Part shown: positions 44,201 to 52,876 of the stretch, piece by piece | How positions within the stretch are numbered: position 1 is the first letter of the stretch | Layout: each line of letters starts with the position of its first letter | NCBI GenBank assembly: GCA_030446745.1 | Contig: JAUJMS010000009.1 | Coordinates: 1-64,000 of the forward strand | Direction: 5' to 3' | DNA length: 64,000 nt | Source: Egibacteraceae bacterium | GTDB lineage: Bacteria; Actinomycetota; Nitriliruptoria; Euzebyales; Egibacteraceae | Made by a program: the position numbers and the translations under genes | Notes under the pieces: model-generated | Database searches by the model: none | Seen by the model: the letters and a program-made list of their open reading frames with translations, nothing else | Told to the model about the DNA's origin: nothing

Positions 44201-44739
44201 TGCGGGAACATCTGGCGCAGCGTCGGGTTGGCCTGGTCCGCGGCTGACAGCGTCGGGTCCGACACCGGCCACTGGACCGCGAGGTCGGGGTCGTCCCAGG
44301 CCACCGAGCGCTTCGTGACGTCCGGACGCCAGTAGTCGCCGACGTCGTAGAGGTAGTCCGCGACACCGTCTCCCTCGGCCATGAACGAGTTGGCCAGCCC
44401 CTCCGTGATGAACAGGCGAATGCGCTCGCCGGGCGGGTCGCCCAGGTGGAACGACAGCGTCTGCGCAAACGTGCGGGAGTCGGGGCGGATGTCGGCGATC
44501 ACCGCGAGAACCCGCCCGTTGGCGGCGTACACCAGCTTGTCCCACGGCTCGGCGTGAAAGCCGCGAAGCACGCCGGGACCTGACCGCGAGTGGTTGCCCT
44601 GGACGAAGTTGATCTGGCGCCCCAGCGCCTCCTCGATCTCGTGGCGCTGGTAGGTCTGGCGGAAGAAGCCGCGGTCGTCGCCGTGGGTGTCCCAGCGCAC
44701 GACGAGCAGCCCTTCGATGGCGGTGGTCTCGACAGGCAT
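44176..44739 (-). CDS. rmlC: dTDP-4-dehydrorhamnose 3,5-epimerase-like protein (RmlC)
   Basis: The 187-residue cupin has the RmlC elements GDDRGFFRQTYQ, the catalytic His in GVLRGFHAEPWDKLV (with Lys) and the Tyr-bearing DYLYDVGDYWRPD. Where RmlC usually has HGF (loop His), this one has NSF, and the third segment differs. It is on the opposite strand to rmlABD. Most likely it completes dTDP-L-rhamnose synthesis, but a related 3- or 5-epimerase with a different product cannot be excluded. Confidence 0.85.
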   Translation of the reverse strand: MPVETTAIEGLLVVRWDTHGDDRGFFRQTYQRHEIEEALGRQINFVQGNHSRSGPGVLRGFHAEPWDKLVYAANGRVLAVIADIRPDSRTFAQTLSFHLGDPPGERIRLFITEGLANSFMAEGDGVADYLYDVGDYWRPDVTKRSVAWDDPDLAVQWPVSDPTLSAADQANPTLRQMFPHHPRWSSS

Positions 44740-44787
44740 GGCGGGCACCCTATCGGGGCGCCGCAGCACCTGCGTTATCGTGACGCC

Positions 44788-46371
44788 GTGATCAAAGTCA
44801 GCGTCGTCGTGCCCGTGTACAACCCGGGCAACTACATCGACGACTGCATCCGCTCGCTGCTGGATCAGTCCCTGCCCACCGACGAGTACGAGGTCTTCTT
44901 CGTCGACGACGGGTCGACGGACGACACGCCGGCACGGCTCGACAAGCTGGCCGCCGAGCACGACCACGTCAACGTCATCCACATGCCCAACTCCGGGTGG
45001 CCGGGGCGCCCGCGCAACGTCGGGATGGACGCGGCATCAGGGGAGTACGTCTACTTCGTCGACAACGACGACTACCTGGGCCACGAGGCGCTGGAGCGGC
45101 TCTACGCCATGGCCGTCGCCGACGACGCCGACGTCGTCGTCGGCAAGGTGGTGAGCAACGGCAAGCAGGTTCCGCGTGTGCTGTTCCACATCAACCGCCA
45201 CGCGGAGAGTCTGGAGCGCTCGCCGTTCCTGCTGGCCCTGCTCAGTCCCCACAAGCTGTTCCGCCGCTCGTTCCTCGCCGAGCACGACATCCGCTTCCCG
45301 GAGGGGCGCCGGCGGCTGGAGGACCACGTGTTCGTCGTGCACGCGTTCCTGCACACCGAGCGGATCTCCGTGCTGTCGGACTACCCCTGTTACTACTGGA
45401 TAGTCCGCGACGACAAGACCAACGCGTCGATCGGCCGGTTCGATCCCGCGGCCTACTACGGCAACGTCCGCGAGGTCCTCGACCTCGTCGAGCGGCACAC
45501 GGAGCCCGGTGAGTCCCGGCAGCAGCTGCTGGCGCACTGGTACCGCGGCAAGATCCTCAAGCGCGTCCGCGCGGGCAACTTCCTGCGCCACGACCCCGAG
45601 TACCGCCACGAGCTGTACACCGAGATCCGCAAGATCGCCGTCGAGCGCTACGGCGACTGGGTCGACGACCACCTCGGTTTCGCGCAGCGCATGCGCTCGT
45701 ATCTGTTGCGCCACAGGGACGAGACCGCCGTCATCGCGATGGCAGCGTTCGAGCGTCAGCTGCGGCCGGTGGCGACGGGTGCGCTGGTTGAGGACGGCGA
45801 CAACATCGCGGTGCGCGTCGAGGCGAGGATGAGCGCCGACGACACACCGCTGCGGTTCGTACGTCACGGCGAGCGGATCCTGTGGGCGCCGCCGCCCGAC
45901 CTCGCCAGTTGCCTGCCCGACGACGTGCGCGATGCCACCGCCGACAACGCCGAGCCGGCGATTCAGGTCCTGCTCCGGTCGCGCAAGGACGGAGCGACGT
46001 TCCTGGTCGCGAGCACCACGCAGACGCGACTGGACCCCACTGACGATGCGCAGGGGGGACTGACGATGATCGCCTTCACGCAGGTGGCGATTGATCCCGC
46101 GAACGCTGCCGCGGGAGCTGCCCTGCGGCCGGGGGCGTGGGCGGTGACCGCCGTGGTGAACTTCGCCGGCTTCTACGACGAACTGGTCGTCAAGGACGCC
46201 GACGGCAGGCGGCTGCGGTTCCGGGTGCGCCAGGACGCCACCGCGAAGATCTTGCGGCCGGGCAGCGGAATCAACGGTCCGGACCGGCACGAAGAACGCC
46301 TTGCGGGGGGCGGCGAGAGCCCCTCGGACGCTGATCGGAGCCCCGGCGACGGCGCCGCGAGGCTGACCTAG
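44788..46371 (+). CDS. GT-A family 2 glycosyltransferase with C-terminal beta domain
   Basis: The 527-residue protein starts with a family-2 glycosyltransferase: VSVVVPVYNPGNYIDDCIRSLLDQ, the DxD-type FVDNDDYLG and a C-terminal catalytic segment RRLEDHVFVVHAFL. Residues after about 350 form an additional beta-rich domain of unknown family. GTG 44788 follows the rmlC-like gene head to head across 48 bases. It is probably involved in assembling the rhamnose-containing glycan encoded here. Confidence 0.85.
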   Translation: MIKVSVVVPVYNPGNYIDDCIRSLLDQSLPTDEYEVFFVDDGSTDDTPARLDKLAAEHDHVNVIHMPNSGWPGRPRNVGMDAASGEYVYFVDNDDYLGHEALERLYAMAVADDADVVVGKVVSNGKQVPRVLFHINRHAESLERSPFLLALLSPHKLFRRSFLAEHDIRFPEGRRRLEDHVFVVHAFLHTERISVLSDYPCYYWIVRDDKTNASIGRFDPAAYYGNVREVLDLVERHTEPGESRQQLLAHWYRGKILKRVRAGNFLRHDPEYRHELYTEIRKIAVERYGDWVDDHLGFAQRMRSYLLRHRDETAVIAMAAFERQLRPVATGALVEDGDNIAVRVEARMSADDTPLRFVRHGERILWAPPPDLASCLPDDVRDATADNAEPAIQVLLRSRKDGATFLVASTTQTRLDPTDDAQGGLTMIAFTQVAIDPANAAAGAALRPGAWAVTAVVNFAGFYDELVVKDADGRRLRFRVRQDATAKILRPGSGINGPDRHEERLAGGGESPSDADRSPGDGAARLT

Positions 46372-46381
46372 ACTCGGCGAC

Positions 46382-47317
46382 ATGAATTGGAAGCAGGCGG
46401 TCAACGGCGTGCTCGTGCGCGCCACGGGATATCAGCTCCAGAAGGCCGGCGCACCGACCGGCAAGGGCGCCGCGCCCGCCAACGGCGCCACCAAGGCCGG
46501 CTCCCCCGGCCCCAAGACGCAGCGCCCCCCACGCCGCCGCCCGTCGGGCGAGCGCCTCGTCACCGCGCCGGCGTTCATCCTGTCGACGGTCCGCTCCGGA
46601 TCCACACTGCTGCGCGTCATCCTCGACAGCCACTCGCAGATCCACTCGCCGCACGAGCTGCACCTGCGCGACATCACCGTCAGCGTCAAGGAAGGCCACC
46701 CCGCCAAGGCGCTCGACGCGATCGGTCTGGACGACCGGCACCTGGAGTACCTGCTGTGGGACCGTGTGCTGCATCGCGCGCTCGACGCCAGCGGCAAGCA
46801 GCACCTGGTGAACAAGACCCCCAGCGACGTCTACATCACCGACCGCATCCGCGAGTGCTGGCCCGACGCGCGCTTCATCTTCCTGCTGCGCCACCCGGCT
46901 GCCATCGCGGCCTCCCGCGACGACGCGCGCAAGGGCCAGGACAGCGCGGAGGGCAACATCCGCACCGTCCTGCGCTACGCCGAGGCGCTGGAGCACGCGC
47001 GCCACACCTACGACGGCCTGGTCGTGCGCTACGAGGACCTGACCACCGACCCCGAGGCGGTGACGCAGGAGGTGTGCCGGTTCCTGGAGGTGCCGTGGGA
47101 GCGGGACATGCTCGACTACGGCGACCACGACCACGGCACGTTCCGCCCTGGGCTGGGCGACTGGAAGGACAAGATCAAGTCCGGGCAGATCCAGCCGCCG
47201 GCGCCGCTGCCCAAACCCGAGCAGATCCCGCCCCAGCTGCACGACCTGAGCCGCGCGTGGGGTTACCTTCCGGCCGAGGGCGAGCACGCCGCACCGGCCT
47301 CGGTCGAGGCCACCTGA
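46382..47317 (+). CDS. Sulfotransferase (PAPS-dependent)
   Basis: The 311-residue protein has STVRSGSTLLRVILDSHSQIHS (5'-PAPS loop), a conserved ELHLRDI substrate region and FIFLLRHPAAIAAS (3'-phosphate binding). A basic, Ala/Gly/Pro-rich N-terminus of about 60 residues precedes the domain. It lies 10 bases after the GT2 gene and before the exporter, so it is likely to sulfate the glycan or glycolipid made here. The substrate is unknown. Confidence 0.85.
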   Translation: MNWKQAVNGVLVRATGYQLQKAGAPTGKGAAPANGATKAGSPGPKTQRPPRRRPSGERLVTAPAFILSTVRSGSTLLRVILDSHSQIHSPHELHLRDITVSVKEGHPAKALDAIGLDDRHLEYLLWDRVLHRALDASGKQHLVNKTPSDVYITDRIRECWPDARFIFLLRHPAAIAASRDDARKGQDSAEGNIRTVLRYAEALEHARHTYDGLVVRYEDLTTDPEAVTQEVCRFLEVPWERDMLDYGDHDHGTFRPGLGDWKDKIKSGQIQPPAPLPKPEQIPPQLHDLSRAWGYLPAEGEHAAPASVEAT

Positions 47318-47340
47318 GCCACGCTCGCCCCACGCAACCC

Positions 47341-47672
47341 ATGAAGACCGCCGAGCCGACCGCGCCCGACGCTGCCCGGGAGCTTCCCCGAGCGGCTGAC
47401 CGTCGCGCTGGGACGAGGTCGTCTACCTGGTGCAGACCCAGCCCGGCGAGATCGCCATGGACTGGGGTCCGCAGCGCGCCCGCGGCATCGTCGTGCTCCT
47501 CGCACCCGTGGCGCTGCTCGGCGCGTCCACCGAGGTCGTGCCTTGGTAGGTGCCCGCTCAGCCGCGCCCCGATCGCCGAGGAGATCGCGCCGTTGCGCAT
47601 CGGGCCGCGACTGCCCGACGACAGCACCCTGCGCTACCGCCAGCGGCGCTTGGAGTTGGGGGAGGAGGCGTA
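47341..47672 (+). pseudogene. Debris of at least two decayed genes
   Basis: Two coding-like stretches survive: DEVVYLVQTQPGEIAMDWG...STEVVPW ending in TAG at 47547-47549, and EEIAPLRIGPRLPDDSTLRYRQRRLELGEEA ending in TAG at 47671-47673. Neither has a start or a full domain, and they do not belong together. They look like remnants of a larger gene or genes lost between the sulfotransferase and the exporter. I cannot name the family. Confidence 0.4.
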
Positions 47673-48524
47673 GTGGCCGCTAGCCTTCGCGCTTCCGCCT
47701 CTGACAGGACGATCACCCGAATGACCGCACGTCTCGCTGCTGTCTGGAGCCGCCGAGAGATTCTGGGGCAGCTCGTCGGCCGGGACATCAGGGTCAAGTA
47801 CAGCAGCTCCGTGCTCGGCTACTTGTGGTCCCTGCTCGAACCGCTGATGCTCACCGCGGTCTACTACCTGGTGTTCACGTTCTTGCTGTCGCGGGCACGG
47901 TTCGGCATCGAGGACTACGCGCTGTTTCTCATCCTGGGCGTGCTGCCGTGGCTGTGGGTGAGCTCCACGGTCGGTGCGTCGATGCGCGCGCTGAAGAACC
48001 AGGCACGGCTGATCAGCAAGGTGCGGATCCCACGCGAGATCTTCCCGCTCGGCGTGGTCGGGGCGAAGACCTTCGATTTCATCATGAGCGCGCTGGTCAT
48101 CGCGTTCGTCGCCGCCATCGCGCAGGCGCCACCGAACCCCAACCTGCTCTACGTCCCCGTGGCGTTCTTGCTCGAGATCATGCTGCTGACCGGTCTCGCG
48201 TTCTTCCTGTCCGCGGTCAACGTTCTGCTGCGCGACGTCGAGCGGCTGACGCGGATCATCCTGCGGGTCGGGTTCTACATGTCCGCCGTCGTCTTCCCGG
48301 TGTCGCGCATCACCCAGTCCGACCGGCTGCCGGAATGGGGCAAGCTGCTGTACCAGTCCAACCCGCTGATCGGGATTTTCTCGCTGTACCGCTCGGCGTT
48401 CTATCCCAGCGAGTTCCCGTCGACGACGGCACTGACGGCGTCGGTGGTGGGAGCGGTCGGCATGCTGATCATCGGATACTGGACGTTCATCAAGCTGGAA
48501 CCGGCGGTGTTGAAGGAGCTATGA
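47673..48524 (+). CDS. ABC-2 type polysaccharide exporter permease (Wzm/TagG/RfbA-like)
   Basis: The 283-residue permease has the TagG/Wzm signatures IRVKYSSSVLGYLWSLLEPLMLTAVYYLVFTFLL, LGVLPWLWVSSTVGASMRALKNQARLISKVRIPREIFPLGVV and about six TM helices, ending in WTFIKLEPAVLKEL. GTG 47673 is preceded by GGAGGAGG. With the overlapping ATPase it would flip or export a lipid-linked glycan. Confidence 0.9.
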   Translation: MAASLRASASDRTITRMTARLAAVWSRREILGQLVGRDIRVKYSSSVLGYLWSLLEPLMLTAVYYLVFTFLLSRARFGIEDYALFLILGVLPWLWVSSTVGASMRALKNQARLISKVRIPREIFPLGVVGAKTFDFIMSALVIAFVAAIAQAPPNPNLLYVPVAFLLEIMLLTGLAFFLSAVNVLLRDVERLTRIILRVGFYMSAVVFPVSRITQSDRLPEWGKLLYQSNPLIGIFSLYRSAFYPSEFPSTTALTASVVGAVGMLIIGYWTFIKLEPAVLKEL

Positions 48525-49309
48525 GCGCGGGACAGGCGACAGCGGCAACCGCGGCAGTGGCGCACGCGCCGGCCGTGGAGGTCGACAACGTCGGCGTGCA
48601 GTTCCTGCGCAACCGAAAGCGCAAGGCGCGGATCCGCGACACCGTCATGCGCCGCCCCAAGCCCGAGCAGGACACGTTCTGGGCGGTGCGCCACGTCACC
48701 GCGTCGATCGCCCACGGCGAGACGGTCGGGCTGGTGGGAGAGAACGGCTCGGGCAAGTCCACGCTGCTCAAGCTCATCTCCGGGGTGCTCATCGCGGACG
48801 AGGGCTCGGTGACGGTCAACGGCGAGATGGCGCCGCTGCTGGAGCTGGGTGCCGGGTTCTCGCCAGACCTGTCGGGGCGCGAGAACATCTGGCTGGCCGG
48901 CGCCATCCACGGCCTGACCCACGAGCAGACCGCCGAGCGCTTCGACGCGATCGTGCGCTTCGCCGGCAAGGGGATCCGCAACTTCCTGGACACCCCCGTG
49001 CGGCACTACTCGTCGGGGATGAAGGTGCGGCTCGGGTTCGCCATCACCGCGCAGCTGGACCACCCGATCCTGCTCATCGACGAGGTCCTGGCAGTCGGCG
49101 ACCGGCGGTTCAAGCGCAAGTGCTACCGCAAGATCGACCGCCTGCTCGAGGAGGGGCGCACGTTGATCATCGTGTCGCACAGCGAACGCGACGTGACGAG
49201 GTTCTGCCAGCGATCGCTGCTGATGCGCGATGGTGAGCTGGTGATGGACGGCCCCACCGAAGAGGTCTTCGCGGCCTACTACGACGACAGCGAGCTAGAC
49301 GACGAATGA
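48521..49309 (+). CDS. Polysaccharide ABC exporter ATPase (Wzt/TagH-like)
   Basis: The 262-residue ATPase has Walker A GENGSGKST (near residue 78), the LELGAGFSPDLSGRENI segment typical of Wzt/TagH, signature YSSGMKVRLGFAI, Walker B LLIDEVLAVGD and the H-loop VSHSERD. It lacks the extra C-terminal carbohydrate-binding domain of Wzt. ATG 48521 overlaps the permease stop (ATGA). It exports the product of the rml/GT/sulfotransferase genes. Confidence 0.92.
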   Translation: MSAGQATAATAAVAHAPAVEVDNVGVQFLRNRKRKARIRDTVMRRPKPEQDTFWAVRHVTASIAHGETVGLVGENGSGKSTLLKLISGVLIADEGSVTVNGEMAPLLELGAGFSPDLSGRENIWLAGAIHGLTHEQTAERFDAIVRFAGKGIRNFLDTPVRHYSSGMKVRLGFAITAQLDHPILLIDEVLAVGDRRFKRKCYRKIDRLLEEGRTLIIVSHSERDVTRFCQRSLLMRDGELVMDGPTEEVFAAYYDDSELDDE

Positions 49310-49445
49310 CCGCGACGCCCCGAGTGGACGGGCGCGGTGACGGAGAGCCTGCCCGCTGACGTGCCGCGGCGGTGGTGAGCGTCGGGACGCTGGCCGACAC
49401 GCTGGACGCGCTGGTCGCAATCGCCGACGGCGGTACCGGGAGCGC
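49310..49445 (+). other. Short non-conserved gap with small open stretches
   Basis: The 136 bases after the exporter ATPase contain only very short frames (MTATPRVDGRGDGEPAR then stop, and MSVGTLADTLDALVAIADGG). None has a convincing ribosome binding site. Probably intergenic debris leading to the small ORF at 49446. Confidence 0.3.
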
Positions 49446-49637
49446 GTGACACGCCGGCTGCGCCGGCACCTCACCGACGACGAGCTGCGCTCCGTCGCCC
49501 GGTGGGTGGTGCGCACGTACCTCGAGGTCGAGCGTGGCCACCGGGACGCACGCCCCCTGCGGCCGCTGCTCGCGCCGCACCTCTACTTCGCGCTCGAAGA
49601 GGCGGAGCGCTCCCGTGCCGCCCCAACCGACGAATGA
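49446..49637 (+). CDS. Small hypothetical protein (possible tail of a decayed gene)
   Basis: The 63-residue product reads MTRRLRRHLTDDELRSVARWVVRTYLEVERGHRDARPLRPLLAPHLYFALEEAERSRA. It is helical, with coding-like character and a conserved-looking WVVRTYLEVERG core. GTG 49446 has no clear ribosome binding site. It may be the C-terminus of a longer lost protein. A hairpin follows 51 bases after its stop. Confidence 0.4.
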   Translation: MTRRLRRHLTDDELRSVARWVVRTYLEVERGHRDARPLRPLLAPHLYFALEEAERSRAAPTDE

Positions 49638-49687
49638 GGCCGTCCCCGCGCCCGGAGGTGGAAAAAGGGTGGAGACAGGAAACGGTG

Positions 49688-49716
49688 AGGGCCGGTCCCC
49701 ATTCGGTACCGGCCCT
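49688..49716. terminator. Strong symmetric hairpin, likely bidirectional terminator
   Basis: AGGGCCGGT and ACCGGCCCT form nine perfect pairs around an 11-base loop. A TTTTG run follows about 8 bases on the plus strand. It lies between the plus-strand small ORF and the minus-strand initiator tRNA, so it could end transcription from both sides. Confidence 0.7.
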
Positions 49717-49734
49717 GACCTGCGGTTTTGCTAG

Positions 49735-49808
49735 TTGCGAGGGCAGGATTTGAACCTGCGACCTCCGGGTTATGAGCCCGGCGAGCTACCGAACTGCTCC
49801 ACCTCGCG
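49735..49808 (-). tRNA. Initiator tRNA-fMet (CAU anticodon)
   Basis: The 74-base sequence folds into a full cloverleaf: acceptor CGCGAGG/CCUCGC, a D arm, an anticodon stem CCGGG-CUCAUAA-CCCGG and the T loop GGTTCAAATCC. Position 1 is C and position 72 is A, the unpaired C1-A72 of bacterial initiators, and the anticodon stem has three consecutive G-C pairs. It does not encode CCA (bases after the discriminator A are CTA). Confidence 0.95.
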
Positions 49809-49873
49809 TGGGCAAGGCTAGCCGCGCCCCGGCGCGCCCGCAACGCGCCGGGCACCACTTCGGCGCCGGCGGC

Positions 49874-52800
49874 TCACCCCTCGGACGGCGACGGCGACGG
49901 CGCCGGCGAGGACGGCGCCCCGCCGCCCTCGAGCAGCGCCTGGGCCTCGGCGAGCAACTGCTGGGCGCGGGCCGTCAGCTCCTGGTACCGGCCGAGGTCG
50001 CCGTCGCGCAGCGCCGTCTCCGCGTCGGCGAAGGCCTGGAGCGCGTCGGCGATGAGCGTCTCCACGCGCGGGTCGGCGCCGCCCGGGGACGGCGGCGGTG
50101 CGCCGTCGCCGTCCGACGGCGGCGCCTCGGTGGCGCCGTCGTCGTCGGGAGTGCCCACGCCGGCGGGCGCCACGCCGAACAGCGCCTCGAGTGCGTCGGC
50201 GAGCGTGTCGCGCATGACGACGCGGTCACCGAACACCAACACGACCTTCGTCAGCTCCGGGATCTCGGACTGCTCGGCGCGCAGGAACAACCCCTGGCCG
50301 TACAGCAGCGCGCCGTCGATGGGGATCGTGAGCAGGTTGCCGTAGATCACCGCCGAGCCGCGCTGGTTCAACAGCGACAGCTCGCGGGAGATCTCGCCGT
50401 CCTGGTTGATCCGCGCCTGCACCTGCTCGGGCCCGAAGACCGTCTGGCCTGGCGGCATGAGCAGCGCCTGCAGCTGCCCGTACTGCTCGGGGTCGCTGCG
50501 CGCGACGAGGTAGGCGATGAGGTTGTCGCGGTCCTCCCCGCGCGGGGTGTACGGCTGCAGCAGGGCGAACTCGGGGTCGGTGTCGCCCGGTAGACGCAGC
50601 AGCTGGTACAGCGGCCGCAGGACACGGTTGCGCCGCTGCGCCGGCGGCACGGCGAGCTGGTTACTCGCGAAGGCCGGGTCGTTGGGGAGCTTCCACGCGT
50701 CCTCCTTGGTGTAGAACTCGGCCGGGTCCGGGATGTGGTACGTCCCGTAGACGGCCGCCTGGACGCGGAACATGTCCTCGGGGTAGCGGAAGTGGGCACG
50801 CAGCTCCGGGTCGATCTCGTCCGCGGAGCGGAACACCCCGGGGAACGCCGCGCGCCACGCGCGGATGACCGGGTCGCGCTCGTCGATGACGTACAACGTC
50901 ACCGTTCCGTCGTAGGCGTCGACCACGGCCTTGACACTGTTGCGGATGTAGTTCGCGCGACCCTGGATGCCCGGCAGCTCGATGCTGCGCTCCTCGACGA
51001 CCGGGACTCCGCCCGGTCCCGTCCGCGTGGACAGGCGGCGCTGCTCGGCCTGGGTCAGCGCGCCGAGCTCCACCCGTTCCGAGTAGGGCACCATGTCGGT
51101 CGTCGTGTAACCGTCGACGACCCATTGGATGCGCCCGCCGGCGGCGACCGGGTAGGCGTCGTGGTCGAGTTTGAGGAACGGGGCGACCGCGGCCACGCGC
51201 TCGCGCACCTGACGGCGGAACAGCACCTCCGAGTCGGCGGTCAGCAGGTTGGACAGCACCATGTTCGGCTCGGCGAAGCGCAACGCAAACGCCAGACGCC
51301 GTCCGAAGGAACCGACGCCGACGCCGTCGCGGCCGTCGTAGCGGAACTCCTCGGGCGTCCCCTCGGCGCGCACGAAGTCCAACTCGTTCTGCCGCGTACC
51401 GACGACCGAGTAGTCCGCTGGGTTCTCGCCGTCCGGCCGGCTTTCGCCGAAGTACACGCGTGGATTCGCGACCTCCAGGGTCGGCACGCCCTCGGGCGGG
51501 ATGTCGTCGAGCAGGAACTCCGGCTGACCGTCTCGCGAGGCGGTGCTGACCGCCGACGCCACCATGCCGATGCCGTGGGTGAAGCGCAGGTGGCGGTTCT
51601 GCCAGGTGGCCGAGGGTAGGTCGCGCGGCGCGAGCTCGCGGGCGGCGACGAGCACCTGTTGCGGCGCGCCTTCGACGACGTAGCGGTCGGTGTCGACGTC
51701 GCGGAACTCGTAGTAGGGACGCAGCTCCTGCAGCTGCTCGTAGGCGGCCAGCGCCACGGTCGGCTCCCACAGCCGCAGCGACGTCAACGTCTCGGCGTTG
51801 TCCTGGACCGCGGCACGGGACAGCTCCGACTCTGCGGGGAACTGCTCGACCGCGACCTCGTCGAGGCCGTACGCAAAGCGCGTGGCGGCGAGGTTGTCCG
51901 CGATGAACGGGCGCTCGCGTTCGAGCTCCTGCGGGTCCACACGCAGCCGCTGCACGACGGCGGGAAACACGCCCGCGAGCACGACGCTGGCGACGACGAG
52001 GATGCCGACCCCTGCCGTCGGCAGCAGCCAGCCGCGGAAGCGGATGTTGACCAGGAACAACGCCACGCAGACGACGGCGATGACGAGCAGCAGCCGGTAG
52101 GCCGGCAGCTGGGCGTTGACGTCGGTGTACGACAGACCGGTGACCTGACCACGCTCCGAGTAGCTGAGCATGAACTGGTCGAGGCGGTAGCCCCAGGCGC
52201 GTACCGCGACCAGCGCGCCGAGCAGCAGGGACAGGTGGACGTTGGCGTGTGGGGTGATGCGCTGGCCCGGCGACTGGGGGCGGATCCCACCGAAGACGTA
52301 GTGAGCGGCGGCCGTCGCGACCAGCGTCATCAGCAGCGCGGTGAACAGCCACGAGTTCACCAGCGCGTGGAACGGCAGGACGAACACGAAGAAGCCGACG
52401 TCGCGCCCAAAGACGGGGTCGACACGCCCGAACTCCTGCGCGTGACTCCACAGCAGGTAGACCGGCCAGCGCTTCACCATCGACAGGCCCGACAGGACGC
52501 CGAGGACGACGGCGACCGCGAGCAACAGTGACCGCGCGTGTGGCATGAGCGCCTCGCGGTACCGCTCGATCGCCTCCTCCTGCGGCGACGACACGCGCAC
52601 GGTCGGCGCGAGGCGTCGCGCCAGTAGGAGGTTGCCGCCGAGGATCGCGGTGACGACGACGCCGGCAACGACGCCGAGGCCCGCCTTCGTCGCGAGCAGC
52701 GACCAGTACACGTCGCCGAAGCCGATGCTGCGGTACCACAGCACGTCGGTGTAGAAGGTCGCGATACGCGCCGCGAACAACACCGCGAGCAGGGCGGTGA

Positions 52801-52876
52801 GGCCCGCGACGAGCGGCCAACGTCGGCGCAGCTCGTCGCGCACCCTCGGGCGCGGACGCGCCCCCGGTGGGGTCAT
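49874..52876 (-). CDS. UPF0182 family large membrane protein
   Basis: The 1000-residue protein has seven predicted TM helices in its first 330 residues (LVAGLTALLAVLFAARIATFYTDVLWYRSIGFGDVYW, LLLAVAVVLGVLSG, FFVFVLPFHALVNSWLFTALLMTL and others), then a very large extracytoplasmic domain with the family segments GLDEVAVEQFPAESELS, RHLRFTHGIGMVASAV and TPRGEDRDNLIAYLVARSDPEQYG. The C-terminal tail is low-complexity Pro/Ser/Gly. Function unknown for UPF0182. ATG 52876 overlaps the DivIVA-like stop (ATGA), so it is co-translated with it. The initiator tRNA is downstream. Confidence 0.93.
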   Translation of the reverse strand: MTPPGARPRPRVRDELRRRWPLVAGLTALLAVLFAARIATFYTDVLWYRSIGFGDVYWSLLATKAGLGVVAGVVVTAILGGNLLLARRLAPTVRVSSPQEEAIERYREALMPHARSLLLAVAVVLGVLSGLSMVKRWPVYLLWSHAQEFGRVDPVFGRDVGFFVFVLPFHALVNSWLFTALLMTLVATAAAHYVFGGIRPQSPGQRITPHANVHLSLLLGALVAVRAWGYRLDQFMLSYSERGQVTGLSYTDVNAQLPAYRLLLVIAVVCVALFLVNIRFRGWLLPTAGVGILVVASVVLAGVFPAVVQRLRVDPQELERERPFIADNLAATRFAYGLDEVAVEQFPAESELSRAAVQDNAETLTSLRLWEPTVALAAYEQLQELRPYYEFRDVDTDRYVVEGAPQQVLVAARELAPRDLPSATWQNRHLRFTHGIGMVASAVSTASRDGQPEFLLDDIPPEGVPTLEVANPRVYFGESRPDGENPADYSVVGTRQNELDFVRAEGTPEEFRYDGRDGVGVGSFGRRLAFALRFAEPNMVLSNLLTADSEVLFRRQVRERVAAVAPFLKLDHDAYPVAAGGRIQWVVDGYTTTDMVPYSERVELGALTQAEQRRLSTRTGPGGVPVVEERSIELPGIQGRANYIRNSVKAVVDAYDGTVTLYVIDERDPVIRAWRAAFPGVFRSADEIDPELRAHFRYPEDMFRVQAAVYGTYHIPDPAEFYTKEDAWKLPNDPAFASNQLAVPPAQRRNRVLRPLYQLLRLPGDTDPEFALLQPYTPRGEDRDNLIAYLVARSDPEQYGQLQALLMPPGQTVFGPEQVQARINQDGEISRELSLLNQRGSAVIYGNLLTIPIDGALLYGQGLFLRAEQSEIPELTKVVLVFGDRVVMRDTLADALEALFGVAPAGVGTPDDDGATEAPPSDGDGAPPPSPGGADPRVETLIADALQAFADAETALRDGDLGRYQELTARAQQLLAEAQALLEGGGAPSSPAPSPSPSEG

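Noticed and set aside
47341..47673. One continuous 110-residue frame from ATG 47341
   Set aside because: It is Arg/Ser/Pro-rich in that frame, whereas the sequence has better coding character in two shorter frames; treated as debris.
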